Origin: an uncultured Bilophila sp.
Lineage (GTDB): Bacteria > Desulfobacterota > Desulfovibrionia > Desulfovibrionales > Desulfovibrionaceae
Reading direction: 5' to 3'
Assembly (NCBI GenBank): GCA_910585945.1
Contig: CAJUHZ010000067.1
Span: 1 to 9,192, forward strand
DNA length: 9,192 bases
Shown here: positions 1 to 6,091 of the stretch, one piece after another
How the letters are laid out: every line of letters begins with the position of its first letter
How positions within the stretch are numbered: the first letter of the stretch is position 1
Position numbers and translations under genes: made by a program
Notes under the pieces: generated by a model
What the model was told of the DNA's origin: nothing
The model's database searches: none
The model's input: only the letters and a program-made list of their open reading frames with translations

Positions 1-391
1 GTTTGAAGCCAGGCTTGAAGAACGCGCCGCACAGTGGAAGGATGAATACATCCGGCAGGGCATATTGATTGGGGAAGCTCGGGGGGAAGCCATGTTGGAA
101 GAACGCGCTGCCCAATGGAAGGATGAATATACCCGGCAAGGTATATTGATTGGGGAAGCCCGGGGAAGAACGGAAGGAGAAGCCTGGGGAGAGGCCAGAG
201 GCCTGGGCCTTGCCCTGCGGGATGTTCTGGAATTTCGCTTCGGCAGGCTCCCCGTGTCAGTGAGTTCTCGCATTGCCGAGCTTTCTGATGCCGTTGTCTT
301 GCGCAAGCTGACGCTTTCTGCCTACCAGGCGGACTCGTTGCAGGCCTTTGTTGACCAGTTGCCAAAGGACGATACGAAAAAGATGCAGTGA
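1..391 (+). CDS. Rpn-family nuclease/transposase-like protein, C-terminal part (5' truncated by window)
   Basis: The frame is open from base 2 at the window edge to TGA at 389-391, giving about 129 residues of the C-terminus; the true start is outside. Seen: two near-identical 27-residue copies rich in Glu, Arg and Gly (ending GILIGEARG), then a spacer GRTEGEAWGEARG, then a tail with ALRDVLEFRFGRLP, IAELSDAVVLRKLTLSA and LQAFVDQL. Known: Rpn (YhgA-like, PD-(D/E)XK) proteins and related DUF4351 proteins often end in E/R/G-rich repeats followed by a short helical domain of the form L..RFG.LP....I..L.....L. The nuclease domain would lie upstream, so activity cannot be judged. The TTG at 65 sits inside the repeat and has no SD, so it is not taken as a start. 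No functional link to the glycan genes is evident. The family call is moderately sure and rests on the tail and repeat style only. Confidence 0.6.
   Translation, partial: FEARLEERAAQWKDEYIRQGILIGEARGEAMLEERAAQWKDEYTRQGILIGEARGRTEGEAWGEARGLGLALRDVLEFRFGRLPVSVSSRIAELSDAVVLRKLTLSAYQADSLQAFVDQLPKDDTKKMQ
5..166 (+). repeat. Two tandem 81-bp coding repeats (27 codons each)
   Basis: Unit 1 is 5-85 and unit 2 is 86-166, in phase with the reading frame. By hand alignment they differ at 12 of 81 bases, but only two differences change the residue (Arg to Met, Ile to Thr). The repeat may extend further left outside the window. Confidence 0.85.
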
Positions 392-461
392 TTTTTCATG
401 TGGCTCCGCTTGCCCGGTATTGACATTTGATCGCGGCGCCCCCCAGTGCATGATGTCCGTA

Positions 462-977
462 TCAGCCGTGGAAAGCGGCGTGGTGGGCGGCCTCGGACGC
501 GGGTGAAAAGCAGATCAGACGCACTTCTTCCAGCTCCGGATGCGCGGCGAGAAAGTCGAGCACGGTGCGCACCGCGATGATTGCGGCCTGATCCGCCGGG
601 TAGCCGTAAACCCCGGTGGAAATGGCGGGAAAGGCGACGCTCCGCGCGCCCGCGGCCACCGCCTCTTCCAGGGAACGCCTGTAGGCCGAGGCAAGGAGCG
701 AGGCTTCACCGTTGCTTCCGCCCCGCCACACCGGCCCCACGGTGTGAATGACGAAGCGGGCCGGGAGACGAAAGCCCGGCGTGATTTTGGCGTCGCCAGT
801 GGCGCAGCCGCCAAGCGGCCGACACGCCGCCAGCAGTTCGGGACCGGCCGCCCGGTGGATCGCGCCATCCACGCCGCCGCCTCCCAACAGGCTGTTGTTC
901 GCCGCGTTGACAATGGCGTCCACCTGCTCGCGGGTGATGTCGCCCCGCTTGATCTTCAGACGATTTTGCATATTCAT
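462..977 (-). CDS. Macrodomain protein, YmdB-type O-acetyl-ADP-ribose deacetylase
   Basis: A 171-residue protein that is one complete macrodomain. Seen: RGDIT (11-15), AIVNAANN (21-28), the glycine loop LGGGGVDGAIH (31-41), ATGDAKITPG (59-68), VIHTVGP (76-82) and the second phosphate loop ISTGVYGYP (119-127). Known: in this class these bind ADP-ribose, N27 and D37 match the conserved Asn and Asp of the deacetylases, and the enzymes hydrolyse O-acetyl-ADP-ribose or remove ADP-ribose from acidic side chains in the cytoplasm. The length is normal for a stand-alone YmdB-like enzyme. The ATG at 977 is chosen because GGAGA lies about 4 nt upstream on the coding strand; a second in-frame ATG at 971 (residue 3) is a poorer fit. 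The gene is clearly GC-richer than the glycan genes and is transcribed away from them, so it is probably flanking housekeeping DNA rather than part of the polysaccharide pathway. Confidence 0.93.
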   Translation of the reverse strand: MNMQNRLKIKRGDITREQVDAIVNAANNSLLGGGGVDGAIHRAAGPELLAACRPLGGCATGDAKITPGFRLPARFVIHTVGPVWRGGSNGEASLLASAYRRSLEEAVAAGARSVAFPAISTGVYGYPADQAAIIAVRTVLDFLAAHPELEEVRLICFSPASEAAHHAAFHG

Positions 978-1047
978 GCGGTCTCCGTCTATGAGACTTT
1001 ACGGTTGGGATCAAATTCTACTGGAAGCATACACCTGAGACAGCCCT
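978..1047. promoter_or_regulatory. Divergent intergenic region, presumed promoters
   Basis: These 70 bp separate the start codons of the macrodomain gene (-) and the GT4-like gene (+), so promoters for both should lie here or overlap the starts. On the plus strand TTGGGA and CATACA are 17 bp apart (about 1005-1033), a weak sigma70-like match. GTCTC (981-985) and GAGAC (993-997) form a small inverted repeat over the macrodomain SD, and TGAGAC recurs at 1036-1041. None of this is strong enough to name an operator. Confidence 0.3.
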
Positions 1048-2160
1048 ATGAAAACCATAGTCTTTTGTGATCAGTATGGTCAACTGGGCGGTGGGCAGCA
1101 GGTTTTGCTGGAACTGGTCAGCGCCGCTCTGGCGAACAGTTTGGCTGTAAAAGTATTGTTGCCCGCTGGCCCTTGCGCTGACCAGCTTGAAGCCGCCGGG
1201 GCCGAGGTTCGGCGTATTCCAGCCTGCACGCTGACGCAAGGAAGAAAAAAGTTTGCAGATATTTTATACGGCACGGCGTATTGTCTGAATGTTTTTTTGC
1301 GGAATATTGCGTTTCTGCGATCTGCCGAACTCATCTATGTCAATGGCAATCGCCTGTTGCCTGTTGCCTTGCTGGCACAGAGCTTTTTGGGCAAACCAGC
1401 CGTCTGCCATGTGCATCTTAATCACGGAGATCTGGAAAAAAGACTGTTCCGTATATTTCTCAAGCGGAAGCGTACCAGGGCTATCGTGGTTCCATCCGCG
1501 TTTATTCAGCGGGAACTTGTGCGTTTCGACAGCATTTTTGCTTCACCAAAGGTCCGTCTGGTAGAGAATGGACTGGATACTCGTTTCACGCAAACAGCTT
1601 TTGAGGATCGTTTTTCTGGGCGTCCTTTGCGGCAGGTGGGCATTGTGGGCAGGGCATCCCCTGAAAAGGGGCAGGATGTCCTGCCCGCACTGGCGCGGCG
1701 CTTTCCAGACATGGATTTCCATGTGCTTGGCGACGCCGCTTTTTCTTCCGCGGATTTTTATGCAGCCCTGCAACGGGACAGTCCATCCAACGTACATTTT
1801 TATGGATGGGTGGAGGATTTGCCCGCCAAGGTTCGCGAAATTGGGCTGCAAGTCTGCCTTGTGCCGTCACGATGCTTTGAAGCTTTCTCTTTAGTCTCGA
1901 TTCAAATGACTGCCTTGTCCTGCTTGGTAGTAGTCCGATGCCTCGGCGCATTGGAAGACGTTGCGGAAAATTTGCAGTTGCACACTTTCGATGCGGATAG
2001 CGACTTGATCCCCTTGGTCGAAACCCTACGCGCGCAATCAGCAGCCCAAACGTGCGCTCAGTGTCGCCTTAGTCACATGATTACCCTTTCGAGATATAAT
2101 AACAATGCTTTTCATGCACGTCTGAGGGATCTCTTGGCTGTGCTTTCGGCGGAGAATTGA
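1048..2160 (+). CDS. Glycosyltransferase, GT4-like (GT-B fold)
   Basis: A 370-residue retaining-type glycosyltransferase, normal length for GT4. Seen: an N-terminal Rossmann half starting KTIVFCDQYGQLGGGQQ with the glycine-rich acceptor loop (residues 11-16), HVHLNHG near 128-134, the linker VRLVENGLDT, and a C-terminal half opening VGIVGRASPEKGQD, with R202 and K207 in the positions of the GT4 diphosphate-binding Arg/Lys pair. The EX7E motif is altered: E278 is present (FEAFSLVSIQ) but the second Glu is Gln286 (CAA, one base from GAA), and the glycine segment that usually follows reads ALSCLVVV. Inferred role: adding a sugar to a lipid-linked glycan at the inner face of the membrane; donor and acceptor unknown. 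The SD is weak (TGAGAC, 1036-1041). The stop TGA at 2158-2160 precedes the next gene by 5 nt, so the two are probably cotranscribed. The enzyme may be impaired or may tolerate Gln. Confidence 0.85.
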   Translation: MKTIVFCDQYGQLGGGQQVLLELVSAALANSLAVKVLLPAGPCADQLEAAGAEVRRIPACTLTQGRKKFADILYGTAYCLNVFLRNIAFLRSAELIYVNGNRLLPVALLAQSFLGKPAVCHVHLNHGDLEKRLFRIFLKRKRTRAIVVPSAFIQRELVRFDSIFASPKVRLVENGLDTRFTQTAFEDRFSGRPLRQVGIVGRASPEKGQDVLPALARRFPDMDFHVLGDAAFSSADFYAALQRDSPSNVHFYGWVEDLPAKVREIGLQVCLVPSRCFEAFSLVSIQMTALSCLVVVRCLGALEDVAENLQLHTFDADSDLIPLVETLRAQSAAQTCAQCRLSHMITLSRYNNNAFHARLRDLLAVLSAEN

Positions 2161-2165
2161 CAATT

Positions 2166-3092
2166 ATGGCTGCTATTACAGTTATTATTCCAGCATATAA
2201 TGTTGAGCGGTATATCAGGCAAACAATTCAATCCGTGCAGAATCAATCTTTTTCAAATTTTTCCTGTATTATTATTGATGATGGATCTACGGATACTACA
2301 GCGCAAGTTATATATGAAACTATACATAATGATGAACGTTTTTTACTTGTTCAGCAAAAAAATGGGGGGGAGTGCGCTGCTCGTAATACGGGAATAGCCC
2401 TAGTGCAAACTCCGCTGCTTACAGTTTTAGATAGTGATGATCTTTGGCATAGCGAATTTTTGCAAAAAATGACAACGGTCCTGTCAGATCAAGCAATTGA
2501 CTTAGCATGGTGTCATTTTGCCATGTTCTTTGATCACAGCAGACAGAGAAAGATGCAGCCGTGGGACAATATTCATAAGACAGGCAATCCCTGGTGGGAT
2601 ATGCTCATGGACAGTATTTTTTGCATGGGAGCCTGGGCCGCCCGTACCGAGGTTGTTCGCGCGGCTGGATTGTTTGATACTACCCTGGCTATTGCTGGCG
2701 ACAGGGATTTTTCATTGAGAATGCTCGCCATGCTTTGCACTAACGGGCATAATAAGGTAAGAGAAATTCCGGAAGAGTTACTCTATTATCGGCAAAGACA
2801 ACAGAGTGCGGTCCGAAATGCTTCGCTCGCGCTGGAAACAGAATGGAACATCATGCTCCCGCATATCAACCACCTTGGCGTCCCTCCCCGTATCCAGAAG
2901 CGGGCATGGTCATTTTTGGCGTTCAAGATGGCTGTCATTGCCGCCTTTGCCAAAAAGGATTACCGGACGGCGCTGCGTTGGTATGCCAAGGCGTTGTATC
3001 TTGATCCGCTGAATTGTAATCTTTACTGGTTGCCGATGCGGAAGATGCTTTTATCTCTCAAGAAAGCGGAGTATGTGGATATACCTGTGTAG
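2166..3092 (+). CDS. Glycosyltransferase family 2
   Basis: A 308-residue GT-A enzyme that transfers a sugar from a nucleotide-sugar donor. Seen: VIIPAYN (6-12), IIDDGSTD (36-43) for nucleotide binding, AARNTG (71-76), the DxD-type metal site LDSDD (88-92), GDRDFSLR (178-185) in the position of the usual ED catalytic-base motif, and a C-terminal helical repeat around KKDYRTALRWYAKALYLDP that resembles one TPR unit. No membrane segment is obvious. ATG 2166 is preferred over TTG 2157, which overlaps the previous stop: GGAG at 2151-2154 is 11 nt from the ATG but only 2 nt from the TTG. The first 240 bases are AT-rich (about 36% G+C by hand) and the later part GC-rich (about 57%), which suggests a recombinant gene. 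An A7-T-G7 run lies in the catalytic domain. It follows the GT4-like gene and converges on the next gene. Confidence 0.9.
   Translation: MAAITVIIPAYNVERYIRQTIQSVQNQSFSNFSCIIIDDGSTDTTAQVIYETIHNDERFLLVQQKNGGECAARNTGIALVQTPLLTVLDSDDLWHSEFLQKMTTVLSDQAIDLAWCHFAMFFDHSRQRKMQPWDNIHKTGNPWWDMLMDSIFCMGAWAARTEVVRAAGLFDTTLAIAGDRDFSLRMLAMLCTNGHNKVREIPEELLYYRQRQQSAVRNASLALETEWNIMLPHINHLGVPPRIQKRAWSFLAFKMAVIAAFAKKDYRTALRWYAKALYLDPLNCNLYWLPMRKMLLSLKKAEYVDIPV
2356..2370 (+). repeat. Adjacent homopolymer runs A7-T-G7 inside the GT2 gene
   Basis: A7 at 2356-2362, one T, then G7 at 2364-2370, encoding K65 N66 G67 G68 E69. A gain or loss of one base would shift the frame before the DSDD metal site and inactivate the enzyme. 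At seven bases the G run is at the short end of what is known to slip. Confidence 0.7.
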
Positions 3093-3099
3093 AAAAGAT

Positions 3100-4095
3100 T
3101 TAATGGTATATTTTTTTCCGTAGTTTGCGCAATGCTACCATTGTACAGATCCGACTTGAGGAGTGAGTTTTCCCCAGAGGAGAGGAGTGGTAATATTGCA
3201 AAAGAGATTTTGATAATGGTTGCCAAGCCAAATATTTTTCCACCTTTATATGTGTTCGGGCCAAAAAGGGTTGTATAGTTACAAGGTTGGAACGCAGTAC
3301 AGTGTGATACACTTCATTGATCCAGTTAATTACCTCATAAGCGTCAATGGATGGCTCCAACCCTTCATATGAAGTACAGGAGAACACGGTGTGCACCGTA
3401 GCGTGATGGGGATCGTGAGGCAGATCCAAATATTTCAGCACATGACGAGCTGCGAGCGCATGGTACATGACGTTTGTAGAACGATGGAAGTAGCGCCATT
3501 GATAAAGCACATCCGGCATATTTATGGCCTGGAGCCTGGCTCCCAGAAGCGCATCAATCCAGAAACCATAGTCTTCCGCACGCAAAAGTTCTTCGTCATA
3601 GCGCATATGGGCCTTACGCACACGTTCCAGACGCATGCAGGCTACTGGATTGGGAATCATCGAATCCCAGATAATTTCAGCGCGAATTTGTTCGGGTGTA
3701 CGCGGATAGCGGAGTATCCCTTTTTGTTCGTGAAAGCGTTGCAGGGCACAACCGCAAATATCCACTTGCGAATGGGCGTCCAGAAAGGCGACTTGTTTTT
3801 CCAAACGCTGTGGGTGACTGATATCGTCCCCGTCCATCCAAGCCAGGTATTCACCGGTTGCGTTATCCAGAGCAATGTTTCTTGCGTAAGGACGCCCTTT
3901 ATTTTGCGGTAAACGGATGACTTTCATCCTTTTGTCCGTATAGGAATCTAGTATGGCAGGACTCTCATCAGTAGAGCCATCATCGATGACAAGCAATTCA
4001 AAATCCTGGAAACTTTGTGCCAGTATGGATCCAATAGCAGATTTCAAATATTTTGCATCATTGAAAACTGGCATTGCAACAGTGACTTTTGGCAT
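3100..4095 (-). CDS. Glycosyltransferase family 2
   Basis: A 331-residue GT2 enzyme. Seen: VAMPVFN (6-12), LLVIDDGSTDES (34-45), YARNIAL (70-76), the metal-binding WMDGDD (86-91), RLEKQVAFLD after it, and RAEDYGFW (172-179), the ED(Y) motif with the presumed catalytic base D175. All core residues are present, so it looks active. The C-terminal third (from about 220) has no motif I recognise, ends in a basic tail LRKLRKKIYH, and may help bind acceptor or membrane. ATG 4095 is supported by GAGG 7 nt upstream on the coding strand. It is the last minus gene, 179 bp behind the next one, so it may have its own promoter or be read through. It converges with the plus-strand GT2 gene with only 7 bp between the stop codons. 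Donor and acceptor cannot be told from sequence. Confidence 0.92.
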   Translation of the reverse strand: MPKVTVAMPVFNDAKYLKSAIGSILAQSFQDFELLVIDDGSTDESPAILDSYTDKRMKVIRLPQNKGRPYARNIALDNATGEYLAWMDGDDISHPQRLEKQVAFLDAHSQVDICGCALQRFHEQKGILRYPRTPEQIRAEIIWDSMIPNPVACMRLERVRKAHMRYDEELLRAEDYGFWIDALLGARLQAINMPDVLYQWRYFHRSTNVMYHALAARHVLKYLDLPHDPHHATVHTVFSCTSYEGLEPSIDAYEVINWINEVYHTVLRSNLVTIQPFLARTHIKVEKYLAWQPLSKSLLQYYHSSPLGKTHSSSRICTMVALRKLRKKIYH

Positions 4096-4274
4096 GATAT
4101 GTCCTCTAGATAGCAGCGGGAGTCACTATGGAGATCAATGTTCAGATTCTCCAGTTTCAATATGTAAAGGTATATCTATCTCGTTATATGAGGATACAAA
4201 TAATTTGTACCGGCATCTAATAGCACGCTCAATCAATAGAGTATTTTCACCGTAAAGATATATTAGTCAATAAA
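4096..4274. other. AT-rich intergenic gap between two minus-strand GT2 genes
   Basis: These 179 bp hold no convincing gene. On the minus strand a 43-codon stretch without stop runs from 4266 to the TGA at 4135-4137; its only plausible start is TTG 4236 with no good SD. It could be a gene remnant, but in AT-rich DNA such a length is not significant. Several TTGA and TATA-like words occur on the minus strand without a clear -35/-10 pair, so a promoter for the last GT2 gene is possible but not shown. No terminator hairpin was seen. Confidence 0.4.
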
Positions 4275-5108
4275 CTATTCATTCTTAATTCTTAATAAGA
4301 AATTTTTTATATTTTTTGTTTTATTCCAAATCCATTTACCTGTTTTTGTCATATGGAAGATCTGTTTTGTCTTCATTTTTAAATGGTACATAGGGATATA
4401 CAAAATATAACTAAATGGAAAATACTCTTTTAGCACTTTTGCAGTTTCAGAAATAACTAGTTTTTCATTTGTACCACTTGCTCCATTCATTGACATCTTT
4501 GTAATTAACATTCCAAATTCTGAAAAACAATTCAACCCTGTATTCGTTCTGACAATGAAATCGTAGTCACCTGCAAGTATATATTTTTGAGTAAAACGAT
4601 TTATCACAAATAATTTATTATTATGAAACATTGCCGGATGCGCAAAGTGCAATCCTTTTTTTAAACGAGAATATGAATTTTTATAATTTGCTTTATCTAT
4701 AAAGCTCAAATTCTTTTTCTCATCAAAAAGGAGTATGTCACCGACACAATACAAAATATTTTCTGGCAAGGTCTCAAGAAACGCCTTACTTTTTTCCAGA
4801 ACCTCTGGTGAAGCCAGTAAATCATCCCCTCCCAAGAATAATACCCAGTCGCCAAGCTGATCGCCCGCACGATCCAGAGCTCTGTTCCAGGCATCGTAAA
4901 TACCGGTATCTTTTCTGCTTTCTGCGAGAATTTCCGGTAAGAGCGGACGATAACGCTCCACAATGCACATGGTTTCATCAATGGAAGCGCCATCCTGAAC
5001 GATCCAGTTGAAATCACGGCAGGTCTGGGCGGCGAGCGAGTCCAGAAGCCGCGGCAGCGTTTCCGCGACATTGTATGTGGAAGTGATGATAGAAAAAAAG
5101 GGGGGCAT
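4275..5108 (-). CDS. Glycosyltransferase family 2 (WcaA/WcaE-like)
   Basis: A 277-residue GT2 enzyme. Seen: FFSIITSTYN (4-13), IVQDGASIDET (36-46; the QDG.S variant typical of the WcaE-like subgroup), SRKDTGIYDAWNRAL (64-78), the metal site LFLGGDD (90-96) and AGDYDFIVR, the later catalytic-base segment. ATG 5108 is chosen because it puts the core motif at the usual distance from the N-terminus and lies 2 nt after the previous gene's TGA, so translation is probably coupled; the SD is weak. Upstream GTG 5162 and ATG 5141 would overlap the neighbour and also lack an SD. Base composition changes sharply inside the gene: about 52% G+C over 4801-5100 (catalytic half) against about 27% over 4261-4740 (acceptor half), with the switch just after the D95-D96 metal site. 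The basic, Lys-rich C-terminus (KTKQIFHMTKTGK) might touch the membrane. Confidence 0.88.
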   Translation of the reverse strand: MPPFFSIITSTYNVAETLPRLLDSLAAQTCRDFNWIVQDGASIDETMCIVERYRPLLPEILAESRKDTGIYDAWNRALDRAGDQLGDWVLFLGGDDLLASPEVLEKSKAFLETLPENILYCVGDILLFDEKKNLSFIDKANYKNSYSRLKKGLHFAHPAMFHNNKLFVINRFTQKYILAGDYDFIVRTNTGLNCFSEFGMLITKMSMNGASGTNEKLVISETAKVLKEYFPFSYILYIPMYHLKMKTKQIFHMTKTGKWIWNKTKNIKNFLLRIKNE

Positions 5109-5110
5109 AG

Positions 5111-6091
5111 TCAGCAAACCAGTAATGTTTTCTTTTTCCATTCGGTGAGCAATTGCCTGCACGTGCTTCGCAAAGTGCTCTTTTTCTCAGAGCGTATCCC
5201 AGTAAATTTACTGATGGGAAGCATCGTTACAACCTTGCGTTTCGACTGCGTATAGTACATGGAATATGGTTTTAGAATATATTGTATGGCTGCTGATTTC
5301 AAGTGTGTATTGTAGCTGGATAATCCAGAGGCATAAAAGGGTCCCCATACATGCTTGAATGCATGGGCATGATAAAAAATGAGGGGCTGGTCATTTGCCA
5401 TGACGGTCTTGTCTGACTTGGTGAGACTGGTGGCGGCGAGATTCCACGGAGCCACGCCGGCGCCATTATGACGCAGCACATGGACGTCGGCAAAACGTTG
5501 GGGGAAAAGATCAAGATATTTTTGGTCGGCAAACCGATCTTCTTCCAGTCTGTCCCCACACCATTCCAGGCAGGAAGCGCGATACCAGCCAAGGCAATCC
5601 AGACCAGCCCGCGTCTTGCGAAAAGTTATCCAACTGACGTTGTACAAGCCATACCTGGCCAAGTCTGCAAGATGCGGGGAAAATCTGTGTGGGGTCAGGA
5701 TGACCGCCGCGTCGCCGGCTTCGACAAAGAGCGGTTCCGGGCTGGAAAAGAACATGAGATCGGCATCAAGGTAGGTGATTTCATTGATATGTTCATTTTG
5801 CGTCAGAAGCCACCACGGCAGACAGGGTGTAAGGGTAAAGTAGTACTCCACAAGGCTGCGTGTTGTGCGTGTGGCGGCCAGTTCCGGATCTGCCGCTTCC
5901 AGTTCTTCCAGGCGCATGAGCGAAACGTGAGGATAGGCGAGCCGGGAAAGGGCACTGTAACATTCTTCAGACAGGCAAAGGACATGAACATGCGCTTGCG
6001 GGCATTGTTCTTTCAGGCTCTCCAGCATCACCATGCCGCGCGGCAGGTAATTGTGGTCAAAATAGGTACAGAAATGACGTATGTGTGTCAT
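5111..6091 (-). CDS. GT8-like nucleotide-diphospho-sugar transferase
   Basis: A 326-residue protein resembling GT-A glycosyltransferases of the GT8 type. Seen: an N-terminal strand and loop HFCTYFDHNYLPRGMVMLESL (6-26) like the donor-binding start of these enzymes, RSLVEYYFTLTP (78-89), the DxD metal site ITYLDADLMFFSSPEPLF with D109 and D111, an ADQKYLD segment, HNGAGVAPWN, and a late IFYHAHAFK that supplies the histidine often found as a metal or phosphate ligand. Inferred role: transfer of a sugar to the growing repeat unit in the cytoplasm. ATG 6091 overlaps the SDR stop (ATGA, 6088-6091), which argues for coupled translation; its own stop is 2 nt before the next start. The C-terminal 60 residues are Lys/Arg-rich and may bind membrane. 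I am confident of the GT-A class, less so of the family number. Confidence 0.82.
   Translation of the reverse strand: MTHIRHFCTYFDHNYLPRGMVMLESLKEQCPQAHVHVLCLSEECYSALSRLAYPHVSLMRLEELEAADPELAATRTTRSLVEYYFTLTPCLPWWLLTQNEHINEITYLDADLMFFSSPEPLFVEAGDAAVILTPHRFSPHLADLARYGLYNVSWITFRKTRAGLDCLGWYRASCLEWCGDRLEEDRFADQKYLDLFPQRFADVHVLRHNGAGVAPWNLAATSLTKSDKTVMANDQPLIFYHAHAFKHVWGPFYASGLSSYNTHLKSAAIQYILKPYSMYYTQSKRKVVTMLPISKFTGIRSEKKSTLRSTCRQLLTEWKKKTLLVC

Noticed and set aside
981..997. GTCTC/GAGAC inverted repeat over the macrodomain SD as an operator
   Set aside because: The stem is only 5 bp and it lies over a single gene's SD; chance occurrence is likely.
540..1070. Plus-strand open frame across the macrodomain gene
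   Set aside because: Antisense to a gene with complete macrodomain motifs; high GC produces the open frame.
5109..5162. Longer N-terminus (GTG 5162 or ATG 5141) for the minus-strand GT2
   Set aside because: It overlaps the GT8-like gene by up to 52 nt, has no SD, and adds residues before the usual GT2 start; ATG 5108 fits better.
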